The notes below the pieces were generated by a model. It did not search any database and was not told the origin of the DNA. It saw only the letters and a program-made list of their open reading frames with translations. The position numbers and the translations under genes are program-made. DNA of 64,000 nt from Marinobacterium sp. LSUCC0821 (lineage in GTDB: Bacteria > Pseudomonadota > Gammaproteobacteria > Pseudomonadales > Balneatricaceae): positions 1,949,501-2,013,500 of the forward strand of contig NZ_CP051666.1 of the NCBI RefSeq assembly GCF_012848475.1, given 5' to 3'. How positions within the stretch are numbered: position 1 is the stretch's first letter; each line of letters opens with the position of its first letter. Shown here piece after piece: positions 53,112-62,187 of this stretch.

Positions 53112-53960
53112 TTAGCCAGCTATCTTCTTCTCGCCGGCAGCAACACACTGGAAAATTAATGTGTTGATGGTCATTGGGCCTACACCGCCTGGAACCGGAG
53201 TTAAGGCAGCTACACGATCCTGAAGTGGTGCTAGCTCGATATCACCAACGCCACCTGGGTGGTAGCCAGCGTCTACAACGATAGCGCCATCTTTTATCCA
53301 ATCTGCCTTGATGAACTCAGGACGACCAACAGCACCAACGACTATGTCGGCACCTTTAATAATGTCTGCTAGGTCCTGGGTGCGAGAGTGACAGATAGTC
53401 ACAGTCGCATCGGCATTCAAAAGCATCATAGCCATTGGCTTGCCAAGGATTGGGCTGCGGCCAACGACGACAGCGTTTTTACCTGAAAGCGGGATGTCGT
53501 AAGCTTCAAGTAGGCGCATAATGCCCTGAGGCGTTGCAGAGCCATAGGCTTCCTCTTGCATTGCCATGCGGCCAAAACCAAGACAGGTTACACCATCAAC
53601 GTCTTTGTTTAGAGATATGGCGTCAAAACATGCGCGTTCATCTATCTGCTCAGGAACTGGGTGCTGAAGTAGAATGCCATGACAGTTAGGGTTCGCATTT
53701 AGCTCTTCAATCTTCGCAAGAAGCTGCTCAGTCGTCGTCTCTTGTGGCATCTCTACAGTGATAGATTCCATACCAATGCGCTTGCATGCGTTTTGCTTCA
53801 TTTTGACGTAGGTTGCGGATGCAGGATCGCCTCCAACTAGTATGGTTGCTAGAGCGGGGGTTTGGCCACCTGATTTCTCTTTTAATCGCGCAACACGTTC
53901 TGAGAGTTCAGCTTCAGTTTTTTTGGCAACTGCGCTGCCATCAAGGATAAGAGCGGTCAT
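53112..53960 (-). CDS. folD: Bifunctional methylene-THF dehydrogenase/methenyl-THF cyclohydrolase
   Basis: FolD interconverts 5,10-methylene-THF and 10-formyl-THF with NADP. ATG 53960 ([14 protein letters not shown]) is preceded by AGGAAG and gives 282 residues, as usual. [26 protein letters not shown] contains the catalytic Tyr and Lys. [30 protein letters not shown] (nucleotide loop), CHSRTQDL and [11 protein letters not shown] complete the set. It is close to purU and the formate dehydrogenase locus, the other formyl/formate steps. Confidence 0.96.
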   Translation of the reverse strand: MTALILDGSAVAKKTEAELSERVARLKEKSGGQTPALATILVGGDPASATYVKMKQNACKRIGMESITVEMPQETTTEQLLAKIEELNANPNCHGILLQHPVPEQIDERACFDAISLNKDVDGVTCLGFGRMAMQEEAYGSATPQGIMRLLEAYDIPLSGKNAVVVGRSPILGKPMAMMLLNADATVTICHSRTQDLADIIKGADIVVGAVGRPEFIKADWIKDGAIVVDAGYHPGGVGDIELAPLQDRVAALTPVPGGVGPMTINTLIFQCVAAGEKKIAG

Positions 53961-54109
53961 TTTCTTCCTAAAATTGCATCTTACGGTTAGCACTTTAGCG
54001 TGCTGTTCTGAATTGCGCGTATTGTACCCTGAAATAGTCAGGTTTTTGCGATTTTGAAGGTACTTTCGCTTAACTTTTTACTCTATTTCCTAATTTCAGC
54101 GTGCTTTCT

Positions 54110-54139
54110 AAGACAGGCTGAATGAGGATCGGATATAAT
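54110..54139 (+). promoter_or_regulatory. Sigma70 promoter of purU
   Basis: AAGACA (54110-54115) and a perfect TATAAT (54134-54139) are 18 nt apart, predicting a start near 54146 and a 34-nt leader before the purU GTG. The -35 keeps GACA. Confidence 0.6.
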
Positions 54140-54179
54140 TCCGCGAAATGGATTTGCGTTACTTTTTGAGGATTTCTTT

Positions 54180-55049
54180 GTGAGCAGTTCACACCACTAC
54201 ACGCTAAAGGTTGAGTGTCCTGGACGGACGGGTCTAGTTGCTGCCATTACTGGTTTTTTAGCTGAGCGTGATTTCTTTATTGTTGAGATGAAACAGTTCG
54301 ACGATGAAAACTCCGGGCGTTTCTTTTGTCGTCTTGAATTTTCTTCTGTAAATGAACTTGATCTTGAAGCGATAAGTGACGAATTTGATTCTAAAGTTGC
54401 TAAAAATCTAGAAATGCGAGCTGTGTGGCGTGATGCTAAATCTCCCATGAAAACGCTTATCCTAGTGTCTCAACACGATCACTGTTTGATGGAACTGCTA
54501 TACCAGCAAAAACGTGGTGAGCTGAACATCGAAGTGACTGGGATTCTCTCTAACCACCCAGATCTAGAGCCTATCGCCAAGTTTTATGGCTTTGACTTTG
54601 AACTGCTGCCGAAGCTTGAAACCTCATTAGAGACCAAAGCCGCTCGCGAAAAACGCATACTGCAGGCGTTCAAAGAGACTGGTTCGGAGCTTGTTGTACT
54701 TGCTCGTTACATGCAAATTCTTTCGCCAGAACTTTGTAGCGCTTTATCAGGTCGTTGTATCAATATTCACCACTCGTTCCTACCAGGCTTTAAGGGTGCA
54801 CGCCCTTATTACCAAGCTTATGAGCGTGGTGTGAAGCAGATAGGTGCCACTGCTCACTATGTGACATCAGATTTGGACGAAGGCCCAATCATAGAGCAAG
54901 AAGTTGGACGGGTAGATCATGGATTTACTCCTGATGGGCTTCGCGACATGGGCCGCAACATGGAAAACTTAGCGCTTTCCAAAGCGGTTCGTGCTCACTC
55001 TCAGCACCGCGTGTTTTTGAACGGACTTAAAACAGTCGTACTCTCTTAA
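54180..55049 (+). CDS. purU: Formyltetrahydrofolate deformylase
   Basis: PurU hydrolyses 10-formyl-THF to formate and THF, supplying formate for PurT or balancing the pool. The protein has 289 residues starting at GTG 54180, with GAGGA about 8 nt upstream. The N-terminal ACT regulatory domain is YTLKVECPGRTGLVAAITGFL. The C-terminal formyltransferase domain has INIHHSFLPGFKGARPY with the catalytic Asn/His, and the Asp in VTSDLDEGPIIEQ. It is convergent with the regulator of formate dehydrogenase, with 1 nt between stops. Confidence 0.95.
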   Translation: MSSSHHYTLKVECPGRTGLVAAITGFLAERDFFIVEMKQFDDENSGRFFCRLEFSSVNELDLEAISDEFDSKVAKNLEMRAVWRDAKSPMKTLILVSQHDHCLMELLYQQKRGELNIEVTGILSNHPDLEPIAKFYGFDFELLPKLETSLETKAAREKRILQAFKETGSELVVLARYMQILSPELCSALSGRCINIHHSFLPGFKGARPYYQAYERGVKQIGATAHYVTSDLDEGPIIEQEVGRVDHGFTPDGLRDMGRNMENLALSKAVRAHSQHRVFLNGLKTVVLS

Positions 55050-55050
55050 A

Positions 55051-56121
55051 TTAATCGAGGAGGCCTGCAAAGGTCTCATCTACCGTCATCAAGCTGCCTG
55101 CACTTTCTAGTTCATAACCGGGTAGTGCGGCAATCGCTGATTTAAAATTCTCACTATTCAGTTGGCTCACCAGGTCGTTTAGAACGGGGTTGGCGAGTGC
55201 CTCATTTCGGCAGACGAACAGGTAGTGCTCCAGTGTGATAGGGATAAAATCTAATCCGAAATTACGAGCCGGGGGTTCAACTCCTAAGCCAACATCAGCC
55301 ATACCGGATGCTACATAGGCAGCAATTGCTGAGTGGGTGAACTCGCGCGTGCCATAGCCATGAATCGCTTGGCTTGTAATGCCTTCTCGTGCAATAAGCT
55401 CATCAAAAAGGGCGCTGGTTCCCGAGCCCTGTTGGCGATTCACAAAACGTACATCACTTCGGGTTAGGTCCTGCAGTGATTGAATGTCCTTTGGATTGCC
55501 GCTTTTTACCATCAACCCTTGAGCGCGCGTAATGTAGCGAACAACTGTGAGCTCTTGGCTGCTAAGAAGTTGTTGGTAGCGAAGGTAGATTTCACTATTG
55601 GCAAGGTTACGTGGTAGGTGAAACCCAGCTAGTTCACACTCCCCCGAGACTACAGAACGAATCGCCTCTTCTGCTGGCATGTACTGCAGGTTTATTTGAA
55701 GACTATCAACTAGCTCGGGTAGAAGAGCTACAGCATATCCATGACTGGCGAAGATATTGAGTATAGGCTGCTCGAGTTGCAGTGCGCGGTGTATCTCAAG
55801 ATTGAGTTCAGATGCGAGGTTCTCTAACTGTGGACCCAGGCGTGCATGGACTCGCTCCTCTGCCCAGAGTAATTTTTCGCCAAGTAGGGTTAGGGTGGCT
55901 CCTCGTCCCTTTTGCATATCAACTAGTGGCGTGCCAAAGAAATCTGTCCACTGTTTGATGAGGTTCCAACCGTGCCGATAGGAGACACCAATCTCTTTGG
56001 CGGCATCCGTCAATTTGCCAGTCCGTTTGAGTGCCTGCAAAAGATCAAAGAGTTGCGGGCTTAGCTGTCGCCCTTCAGCGTCTATAAAGCGCCAGTTTGG
56101 TTCTACGCGTATCTGTTTCAT
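55051..56121 (-). CDS. ModE-type HTH regulator with periplasmic-binding-like sensor domain
   Basis: This 356-residue one-component regulator has an N-terminal winged helix (LFDLLQALKRTGKLTDAAKEI, then SYRHGWNLIKQW), ModE/LysR-like and lacking a LysR HTH. It is followed from about residue 100 by a PBP-like domain (NIFASHGYAVALLPELVDSL, RFVNRQQGSGTSALFDELI) of the PF12727 type, which is linked to molybdenum enzymes. ATG 56121 (MKQIRVEPNWRF) fits the family; longer in-frame starts reach 56172. It is divergent from fdsG with 86 bp between, so it probably controls the formate dehydrogenase genes in response to a molybdenum- or substrate-related ligand (inference). Confidence 0.85.
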   Translation of the reverse strand: MKQIRVEPNWRFIDAEGRQLSPQLFDLLQALKRTGKLTDAAKEIGVSYRHGWNLIKQWTDFFGTPLVDMQKGRGATLTLLGEKLLWAEERVHARLGPQLENLASELNLEIHRALQLEQPILNIFASHGYAVALLPELVDSLQINLQYMPAEEAIRSVVSGECELAGFHLPRNLANSEIYLRYQQLLSSQELTVVRYITRAQGLMVKSGNPKDIQSLQDLTRSDVRFVNRQQGSGTSALFDELIAREGITSQAIHGYGTREFTHSAIAAYVASGMADVGLGVEPPARNFGLDFIPITLEHYLFVCRNEALANPVLNDLVSQLNSENFKSAIAALPGYELESAGSLMTVDETFAGLLD

Positions 56122-56132
56122 ATGTAAAAAAT

Positions 56133-56228
56133 TGCATATTTGTATCCGGTTGGCCTCAATGTTAAATTGCATTCATTGAAATTTCACCCTAAATATCGCG
56201 ATTAAATATGAATAAAAATGCATATTTG
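56133..56228 (+). repeat. Pair of TGCATATTTG direct repeats
   Basis: TGCATATTTG occurs at 56133-56142, just upstream of the regulator, and again at 56219-56228 inside codons 4-7 of fdsG, 86 bp apart. The first copy is part of a loose dyad ATATGT...GCATAT (56120-56139). An 8-bp palindrome ATCGCGAT (56195-56202) lies just before fdsG. Candidate operator elements for the divergent regulator. Confidence 0.45.
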
Positions 56229-56744
56229 GAGGGCTCTGCAATCCCTTCATCACTGACAGAAGCGCAGTGGCAGTCTGCTGTCGTTGCGACGCTTGCTTCT
56301 CTTAACGATAAGCCCGGTGCTCTCCTACCTATTCTGCATGAGATTCAGGGTCAACTCGGCTATGTACCGCCTGAGTCGATCGAGCTGATTGCAAAGGCGC
56401 TTAACCAATCCAGCGCTGAAATTTATGGTGTAATCAGTTTTTACCACCAGTTCAGAACGACTCCAGTTGGTGCTCACCAGGTTGAAATCTGCCGTGCTGA
56501 GTCTTGCCAGTCTATGGGCGGTCGTGCACTTGAAGCACACGCTAAAGCTAGCTTAGGCGTTGATTACCACCAGACTACTTCGGATGGCGAGGTCACTCTT
56601 GAGCCTGTCTACTGTCTAGGTAATTGCGCTTGTTCACCCTCTATCCGCATCGATGACCAAACCTATGCGCGCGTGACGCCTGAGCAGTTTGATGCGCTTA
56701 TGGAAGGTCTAAAAATACGCTCTTTGGAGGTGCAAAATGGTTAA
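56208..56744 (+). CDS. fdsG: NAD-dependent formate dehydrogenase, gamma subunit (NuoE-like)
   Basis: This 178-residue thioredoxin-like 2Fe-2S protein is the electron-transfer subunit next to FdsB. Motifs are LLPILHEIQGQLGYVPPESI, VISFYHQFRTTP, the first cysteines in VEICRAESCQSMGG and the second pair in PVYCLGNCACSPSI. ATG 56208 has no good ribosome site, but no alternative start codon with one follows closely. It overlaps fdsB by 8 nt. Confidence 0.92.
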   Translation: MNKNAYLEGSAIPSSLTEAQWQSAVVATLASLNDKPGALLPILHEIQGQLGYVPPESIELIAKALNQSSAEIYGVISFYHQFRTTPVGAHQVEICRAESCQSMGGRALEAHAKASLGVDYHQTTSDGEVTLEPVYCLGNCACSPSIRIDDQTYARVTPEQFDALMEGLKIRSLEVQNG

Positions 56745-58290
56745 GTGTTTTGTCCCTCAGGATATGACAGCTAAAGCGATGGGGGCAGACCAGGCAGCAG
56801 GCTTCATCCAAAATGCAGCTAATCAGTCTGGTGCCCAAGTTGAGTTGGTGCGCAATGGTTCTCGAGGCCTGTTCTGGTTAGAGCCATTGGTCGAGGTGGA
56901 GACTGAGGCTGGCCGTATCGGTTTTGGTCCAGTTACTTTTGATAAGTTAGACACAACACTTATCGATGCTCTTTTATCTGCTGATCAATCTCACCCTCTT
57001 TGTGAGGGTCTGGTTGAAGAGATCCCCTATTTGAAAAATCAGCAGCGCTTCTCTTTTGTGCGCGCTGGTTTAGATGACCCACTGTCACTCGCTTTCTACC
57101 AATCAACTGGTGGTTATGTCGGTTTGCGTAATGCGCTCGCAATGTCGGGTCAGGCGATTGTAGATCAGGTTAAAGAGTCTGGTTTGCGTGGTCGTGGCGG
57201 TGCTGCTTTCCCTACGGGTATTAAGTGGCAGACGGTGCACGATGTTGCCGCGGATGAGGGTGAGACTAAGTACATTGTCTGTAACGCCGATGAGGGTGAC
57301 TCAGGTACCTTCGCTGACCGTTTAGCGATGGAAGCAGACCCGTATCAATTGATTGAGGGTATGACGATTGCGGCAATGGCTGTGGGTGCAGAACAGGGCT
57401 ACATCTACCTGCGTTCGGAGTACCCAGAAGCACACCGTATTTTGAATGCGGCCATTTCAATTGCTGAACAAGCCAACCTACTTGGTGACAATATTTTAGA
57501 TTCTGGCCGTCGATTCAATCTTGAAGTGCGTTTAGGTGCTAAAGCCTACATCTGTGGTGAAGAGACTGCGCTGCTGGAGAGTCTTGAAGGCAAGCGAGGC
57601 ATGGTACGTGCTAAACCACCACTGCCAGCAATCAAAGGTCTGTTTGGCCAGCCGACAATCGTCAATAACGTTCTTACCTTGGCCGCTGTTCCGTTTATTT
57701 TGCGTGAAGGAGCAGCCGCTTATGCTGAGGTTGGATTTGGCCGCTCGCGCGGAACTCTGGCGTTTCAGTTAGCTGGCAACATTAAACGCGGTGGTTTGGT
57801 TGAACTCGGTTTCGGACCATCACTAAAAAGCCTGTTAGATGATTTTGGTGGTGGTACCTATACGGGTCGTCCTATGCGAGCTGTTCAGGTGGGCGGACCC
57901 TTGGGTGCCTACCTGCCTGAGTCACAATGGGATACACCACTGGATTACGAGTCGTTTGCTGCCAAGCAGGCGGTGTTGGGTCACGGCGGTGTCGTAGTCT
58001 TTGATGACCATGTTGATATGTCTGAGCAGGCACGATTCTCGATGGAGTTTTGTGTGGCTGAGTCGTGCGGTAAATGTACCCCTTGTCGTATTGGATCAAC
58101 ACGTGGTGTTGAGGTGATCGATAGAATTCGTGCCAACGAAAATAGAGCGGCTAACCTCGAGTTGCTTGAAGAGTTATGTGAAACCATGGTGGATGGTTCG
58201 CTATGTGCCATGGGCGGTATGACACCGTTCCCGGTTATGAGTGCAGTTCGTCACTTCCCTGAAGATTTTGCTGCGGAGGGTTCAAAATGA
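56737..58290 (+). CDS. fdsB: NAD-dependent formate dehydrogenase, beta subunit (NuoF-like)
   Basis: This 517-residue diaphorase subunit passes electrons to NAD. The FMN/NADH fold has SGLRGRGGAAFPTGIKW and YIVCNADEGDSGTFADRLA, with AYICGEETALLESLEGKRG. The C-terminal 4Fe-4S site is ESCGKCTPCRIGS with a fourth Cys in DGSLCAMGG. The N-terminal 110 residues are an extra thioredoxin-like part as in FdsB. GGAGG precedes the ATG by 6 nt. It overlaps fdsG by 8 nt and fdsA by 4. Confidence 0.93.
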   Translation: MVKCFVPQDMTAKAMGADQAAGFIQNAANQSGAQVELVRNGSRGLFWLEPLVEVETEAGRIGFGPVTFDKLDTTLIDALLSADQSHPLCEGLVEEIPYLKNQQRFSFVRAGLDDPLSLAFYQSTGGYVGLRNALAMSGQAIVDQVKESGLRGRGGAAFPTGIKWQTVHDVAADEGETKYIVCNADEGDSGTFADRLAMEADPYQLIEGMTIAAMAVGAEQGYIYLRSEYPEAHRILNAAISIAEQANLLGDNILDSGRRFNLEVRLGAKAYICGEETALLESLEGKRGMVRAKPPLPAIKGLFGQPTIVNNVLTLAAVPFILREGAAAYAEVGFGRSRGTLAFQLAGNIKRGGLVELGFGPSLKSLLDDFGGGTYTGRPMRAVQVGGPLGAYLPESQWDTPLDYESFAAKQAVLGHGGVVVFDDHVDMSEQARFSMEFCVAESCGKCTPCRIGSTRGVEVIDRIRANENRAANLELLEELCETMVDGSLCAMGGMTPFPVMSAVRHFPEDFAAEGSK

Positions 58291-61142
58291 CCGTTCAATA
58301 CTTCGAAGCTGATAAAGATTTCGGTACCCCTAAGCGTCAGTCAGATAAAAAAGTAACCCTTTGGATTGATGATTTCGAAGTCACTGTGCCTGAGGGTACC
58401 TCTGTAATGCGTGCCGCTGCCGAGATTGGTATTCAGATTCCAAAACTCTGTGCCAGTGATAACTTGGAAGCCTTTGGCTCATGTCGTTTATGTACAGTGG
58501 AAATCGAGGGGCGCCGTGGCAAGCCTGCCTCTTGTACGACGCCTGCAGAGTCTGGAATGCGCGTGACGACTCAGAATCCGGCGCTCGCCAAACTTCGTCG
58601 TAACATTATGGAGCTCTACATCTCCGACCACCCGCTCGACTGTCTCACCTGTCCAGCCAACGGTAACTGTGAACTACAGGATATGGCTGGCGCTGTTGGA
58701 CTGCGTGAAGTGCGTTATGGCTTTGATGGTGAGAACCACCTCGACGCACCTAAGGACACTTCAAACCCCTATTTCACCTTCGATGCGAGCAAATGTATCG
58801 TCTGCTCACGCTGTGTTCGTGCCTGTGAAGAGGTGCAGGGAACATTTGCACTGACCATTGGAAATCGTGGTTTCGAATCAAAAGTGACTGCTGGTGTTCA
58901 ACAAGATTTTATGGACTCAGATTGTGTCTCTTGTGGCGCCTGTGTACAGAGCTGTCCTACAGCAACCCTGACTGAAAAATCAGTGATTGAGCATGGCCAG
59001 CCAGAGCACGCTGTCGTGACGACCTGTGCATACTGTGGTGTCGGCTGTTCGTTTAAAGCGGAGATGAAAGGTGACCAGTTGATTCGTATGGTCCCTTACA
59101 AGGGCGGTGAAGCGAATATGGGTCACTCCTGTGTCAAAGGTCGCTTTGCCTTTGGTTATGCGACTCACAGTGATCGTGTCACCAAACCGATGATTCGCGA
59201 TTCGATTGATCAGCCATGGCAGGAGGTCTCTTGGGATGAGGCGTTCAAATATGCTGCAGACAAGATGCGCTCCATTCAGGCTAAGTATGGTCGCGAAAGT
59301 GTGGGTGGTATCACCTCATCGCGTTGTACCAACGAAGAGACCTACCTAGTACAGAAATTGATTCGTGCAGGTTTCGGTAACAACAACACCGACACCTGTG
59401 CTCGTGTATGTCACTCGCCGACCGGCTTTGGTTTGAAAGCAACGCTGGGTGAATCCGCAGGTACACAGACATTTGAGTCAGTTCTGCACTCCGATGCGGT
59501 ACTTGTGATTGGCGCTAACCCGACCGATGCACACCCTGTATTTGGTTCGATGTTGAAGCGTCGTATCCGTGAGGGTGCCTCTTTGATCGTGGCTGACCCG
59601 CGCTCTACTGATTTGGTGGCGAGTGCCCATGTCAAAGCGTCTCACCACTTGAAACTTCGTCCAGGCACCAACGTGGCGCTGATTAATGCGCTCGCTTACG
59701 TTGTCGTGACTGAAGGTCTGGAAGATCACGACTTTATTGCATCGCGTTGTGATGATGGTAGTTACGCACAGTGGCGTACGCATATAGCGGATCCTAAGCA
59801 TTCACCAGAAGAGGTGGAAGAGATTACCGGCGTACCTGCTGCAGAGATGCGTGAAGCAGCACGTACCTTCGCTAAAGCTGGTAACGGTGCTATATACTAC
59901 GGTTTAGGTGTGACTGAGCACTCACAGGGTTCAACCATGGTTATGGGTATTGCGAACCTTGCACTTGCGACGGGTAACATTGGTCGTTTAGGTGTGGGTG
60001 TTAACCCGCTACGTGGCCAGAACAACGTACAGGGCTCGTGTGATATGGGTTCATTCCCGCATGAGCTTCCAGGCTATCAGCATGTCTCAGACGATGCTGT
60101 GCGATCTCGCTTTGAGGCTGTTTGGGGTGTGCAGTTGGATAACGAGCCAGGCTTGCGTATCCCTAACATGTTCAATGCAGCTCTCGATGGTGTGTTCAAA
60201 GGGATGTATGTGCAGGGTGAAGATATCGCCCAGTCAGACCCTAATACGGCACACGTTGAAGCGGCTCTTCGTTCACTTGAATGTCTTGTGGTTCAGGATA
60301 TCTTTCTTAATGAGACAGCGAAGTTCGCACATGTCTTCCTTCCGGGTTCCTCTTTCTTAGAGAAAGATGGCACATTCACCAACGCTGAACGTCGTATCAA
60401 CCGTGTTCGCCGCGTGATGAAACCGCTAGCAGGGTTGGCAGATTGGGAGGTGACTCAGGGCTTCGCCAACGCACTTGGCTACCCAATGAACTATCAGCAT
60501 CCATCTGAAATTATGGATGAGATTGCGCTGCTAACTCCAACCTTCAAAGGGGTGAGCTACGACCGTCTGGAAGAGCAGGGAAGTATTCAGTGGCCATGTA
60601 ATGATGAGTTCCCGAATGGCATGCCAATCATGCATATCGAGGAGTTCCCAATCGGCAAGGCGCGCTTTGCGATTACTGAGTACGTGCCAACTGAAGAGCG
60701 CTCTAACCGTCGCTTCCCGCTGCTACTGACAACAGGACGTATACTAAGTCAGTACAACGTAGGTGCACAGACGCGCCGTACCGATAACCAGCAGTGGCAT
60801 CACGAAGACAGACTTGAGATTCATCCAATCGATGCAGAAGATCGCGGTATTAAGACCGGTGATAGCGTCAGTATCGCTAGCCGTGTAGGTGTTACAGTGC
60901 TGCCAGCACTTGTCTCTGACCGCATGCAGCCGGGTGTTGTCTATACCACCTTCCACCACCCAAGTTCTGGTGCAAACGTGGTAACAACCGATAACTCAGA
61001 TTGGGCTACTAACTGCCCTGAGTACAAGGTCACTGCAGTGCAGGTGAATAAGGTAACGGGCGAGTCGGATTGGCAAGCGGAGTTCCGTCAGTTCGATAAG
61101 CGCCAGAAAGCGTTCCTTGAATCAGCCACAGCTGCAGAGTAA
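58287..61142 (+). CDS. fdsA: NAD-dependent formate dehydrogenase, alpha subunit (Mo-bisMGD)
   Basis: The 951-residue catalytic subunit oxidises formate to CO2. In order: a 2Fe-2S domain (C55, C66, C69, C83); a NuoG-like His/Cys cluster (H115, C119, C122, C128); two 4Fe-4S sites (C170, C173, C176, C180 and C213, C216, C219, C223); the molybdopterin-domain 4Fe-4S site (C247, C250, C254, C282); and the molybdenum ligand C375 with H376 in DTCARVCHSPTG. It uses cysteine, not selenocysteine. The C-terminal dinucleotide-binding domain is near residue 810 onward (LLLTTGRILSQYN). It is coupled to fdsB by an ATGA overlap. Confidence 0.95.
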   Translation: MTVQYFEADKDFGTPKRQSDKKVTLWIDDFEVTVPEGTSVMRAAAEIGIQIPKLCASDNLEAFGSCRLCTVEIEGRRGKPASCTTPAESGMRVTTQNPALAKLRRNIMELYISDHPLDCLTCPANGNCELQDMAGAVGLREVRYGFDGENHLDAPKDTSNPYFTFDASKCIVCSRCVRACEEVQGTFALTIGNRGFESKVTAGVQQDFMDSDCVSCGACVQSCPTATLTEKSVIEHGQPEHAVVTTCAYCGVGCSFKAEMKGDQLIRMVPYKGGEANMGHSCVKGRFAFGYATHSDRVTKPMIRDSIDQPWQEVSWDEAFKYAADKMRSIQAKYGRESVGGITSSRCTNEETYLVQKLIRAGFGNNNTDTCARVCHSPTGFGLKATLGESAGTQTFESVLHSDAVLVIGANPTDAHPVFGSMLKRRIREGASLIVADPRSTDLVASAHVKASHHLKLRPGTNVALINALAYVVVTEGLEDHDFIASRCDDGSYAQWRTHIADPKHSPEEVEEITGVPAAEMREAARTFAKAGNGAIYYGLGVTEHSQGSTMVMGIANLALATGNIGRLGVGVNPLRGQNNVQGSCDMGSFPHELPGYQHVSDDAVRSRFEAVWGVQLDNEPGLRIPNMFNAALDGVFKGMYVQGEDIAQSDPNTAHVEAALRSLECLVVQDIFLNETAKFAHVFLPGSSFLEKDGTFTNAERRINRVRRVMKPLAGLADWEVTQGFANALGYPMNYQHPSEIMDEIALLTPTFKGVSYDRLEEQGSIQWPCNDEFPNGMPIMHIEEFPIGKARFAITEYVPTEERSNRRFPLLLTTGRILSQYNVGAQTRRTDNQQWHHEDRLEIHPIDAEDRGIKTGDSVSIASRVGVTVLPALVSDRMQPGVVYTTFHHPSSGANVVTTDNSDWATNCPEYKVTAVQVNKVTGESDWQAEFRQFDKRQKAFLESATAAE

Positions 61143-61145
61143 CTG

Positions 61146-61946
61146 ATGCTAGCTGATCGCAGAGTAAGTCGTTGGAGCCAAGTTCAGGGTGTTGTGCTTG
61201 CCTCCGATCAGGTCGCCATGGAGTGCCCCGTTGCGGTGGTATTCAATGGCATCTCTTACGCAGTGATGATGCTCACACCCGACTCGCTTGAAGAGTTCGC
61301 CTATGGCTTTGCCCTCTCTGAGGGGCTAGTAGAGCGCTTAGATCAGATCTACGGTGTAGAGGTGAATACCTGGAAGATTGAGATGGGTACCGCCTATGAG
61401 CTGGATATCGAGATCAGTTCCGAGTGTGCGCAAAAAATGGGTGAGAATCGTCGAGCCATGGCGGGTCGAACCGGATGTGGGTTGTGCGGCATTGAGTCGT
61501 TAGACAAGGCTATTAGGCCTGTCAAACAGGTCATGAGAGGCGTTAGTCTAACTGCAGAGAATATTGATCAGGCAGTGCGTCAACTCGAACAGTATCAACC
61601 GCTGCAGTCAGCGACGGGTGGTGCTCATGCAGCCGCTTGGTGCGCGGCTTCTGGTGAGATCCTAAAGGTCTATGAGGATGTTGGCCGCCACAATGCGATG
61701 GATAAGTTGTTGGGCTATATCAGCTGCCAAAAACTGGATCCAACTAACGGCTTTGTTCTGATCTCAAGCCGAGGCAGCTACGAGATTATTCAAAAGGCTG
61801 CGGCTCTGGGTGTTTCAAACTTGGTGACTGTCTCTGCACCTACAGCGTTGGCTTGTGAACTTGCTACCCAGGCTGGAATTTATTTAGTGGGGTTCGCTCG
61901 ACCTGGCAGACAGGTTATCTATAACGAACCCAAATCGGAGAGTTAA
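61146..61946 (+). CDS. fdhD: Formate dehydrogenase sulfur carrier FdhD
   Basis: FdhD delivers sulfur from IscS to the molybdenum cofactor of formate dehydrogenases. The protein has 266 residues. The reactive C-x-x-C is in GRTGCGLCGIESLD (about 113-119), and GGAHAAAWC, VYEDVGRHNAMDKLLG and LISSRGSYEIIQKAA follow. It starts 3 nt after fdsA and ends 2 nt before fdsD. Placing the maturation factor between the alpha and delta genes ensures co-production. Confidence 0.95.
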   Translation: MLADRRVSRWSQVQGVVLASDQVAMECPVAVVFNGISYAVMMLTPDSLEEFAYGFALSEGLVERLDQIYGVEVNTWKIEMGTAYELDIEISSECAQKMGENRRAMAGRTGCGLCGIESLDKAIRPVKQVMRGVSLTAENIDQAVRQLEQYQPLQSATGGAHAAAWCAASGEILKVYEDVGRHNAMDKLLGYISCQKLDPTNGFVLISSRGSYEIIQKAAALGVSNLVTVSAPTALACELATQAGIYLVGFARPGRQVIYNEPKSES

Positions 61947-61948
61947 TT

Positions 61949-62176
61949 ATGTCTTCTCATCAGCTACCAAATTTAATTCTGATGGCGAATCAAATCGCGG
62001 CCAATATCACCTCTGGGCAGTCAGAGGAGGCGACGGCAGCAGCAGTTACTCAGCACCTCTCACGCTTCTGGTCACGCGCTATGAAAGCTGAGATTGTTGC
62101 CTATCTTAATGCGGACGGTTCAGAACTGAGTGCAACTGCGAAGCTTGCTGTTGCTAAGCTTGAGCAAGCTGCCTAG
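61949..62176 (+). CDS. fdsD: Formate dehydrogenase delta subunit
   Basis: This 75-residue protein of the FdsD family starts LILMANQIAANITSGQSEEA and has QHLSRFWSRAMKAEIVAYL, the diagnostic F-W-x-R-x-M region. It is needed for active complex in NAD-dependent Fds enzymes, perhaps for assembly. GGAGAG precedes the ATG. Its stop overlaps mobA by 4 bp. Confidence 0.9.
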   Translation: MSSHQLPNLILMANQIAANITSGQSEEATAAAVTQHLSRFWSRAMKAEIVAYLNADGSELSATAKLAVAKLEQAA

Positions 62177-62187
62177 TTAGCTTGCTC
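62162..62187. other. Hairpin over the fdsD/mobA stop codons
   Basis: GAGCAAGCT (62162-62170) and AGCTTGCTC (62179-62187) form a perfect 9-bp stem whose 8-nt loop contains CTAG, the overlapping stop codons of both genes. Neither side has a T run, so simple intrinsic termination is unlikely; it may block converging transcription or stabilise message ends. Confidence 0.45.

Noticed and set aside
58287-61142. Selenocysteine-containing formate dehydrogenase
   Set aside because: The catalytic position is a TGT cysteine codon (C375) and there is no in-frame TGA in the gene.
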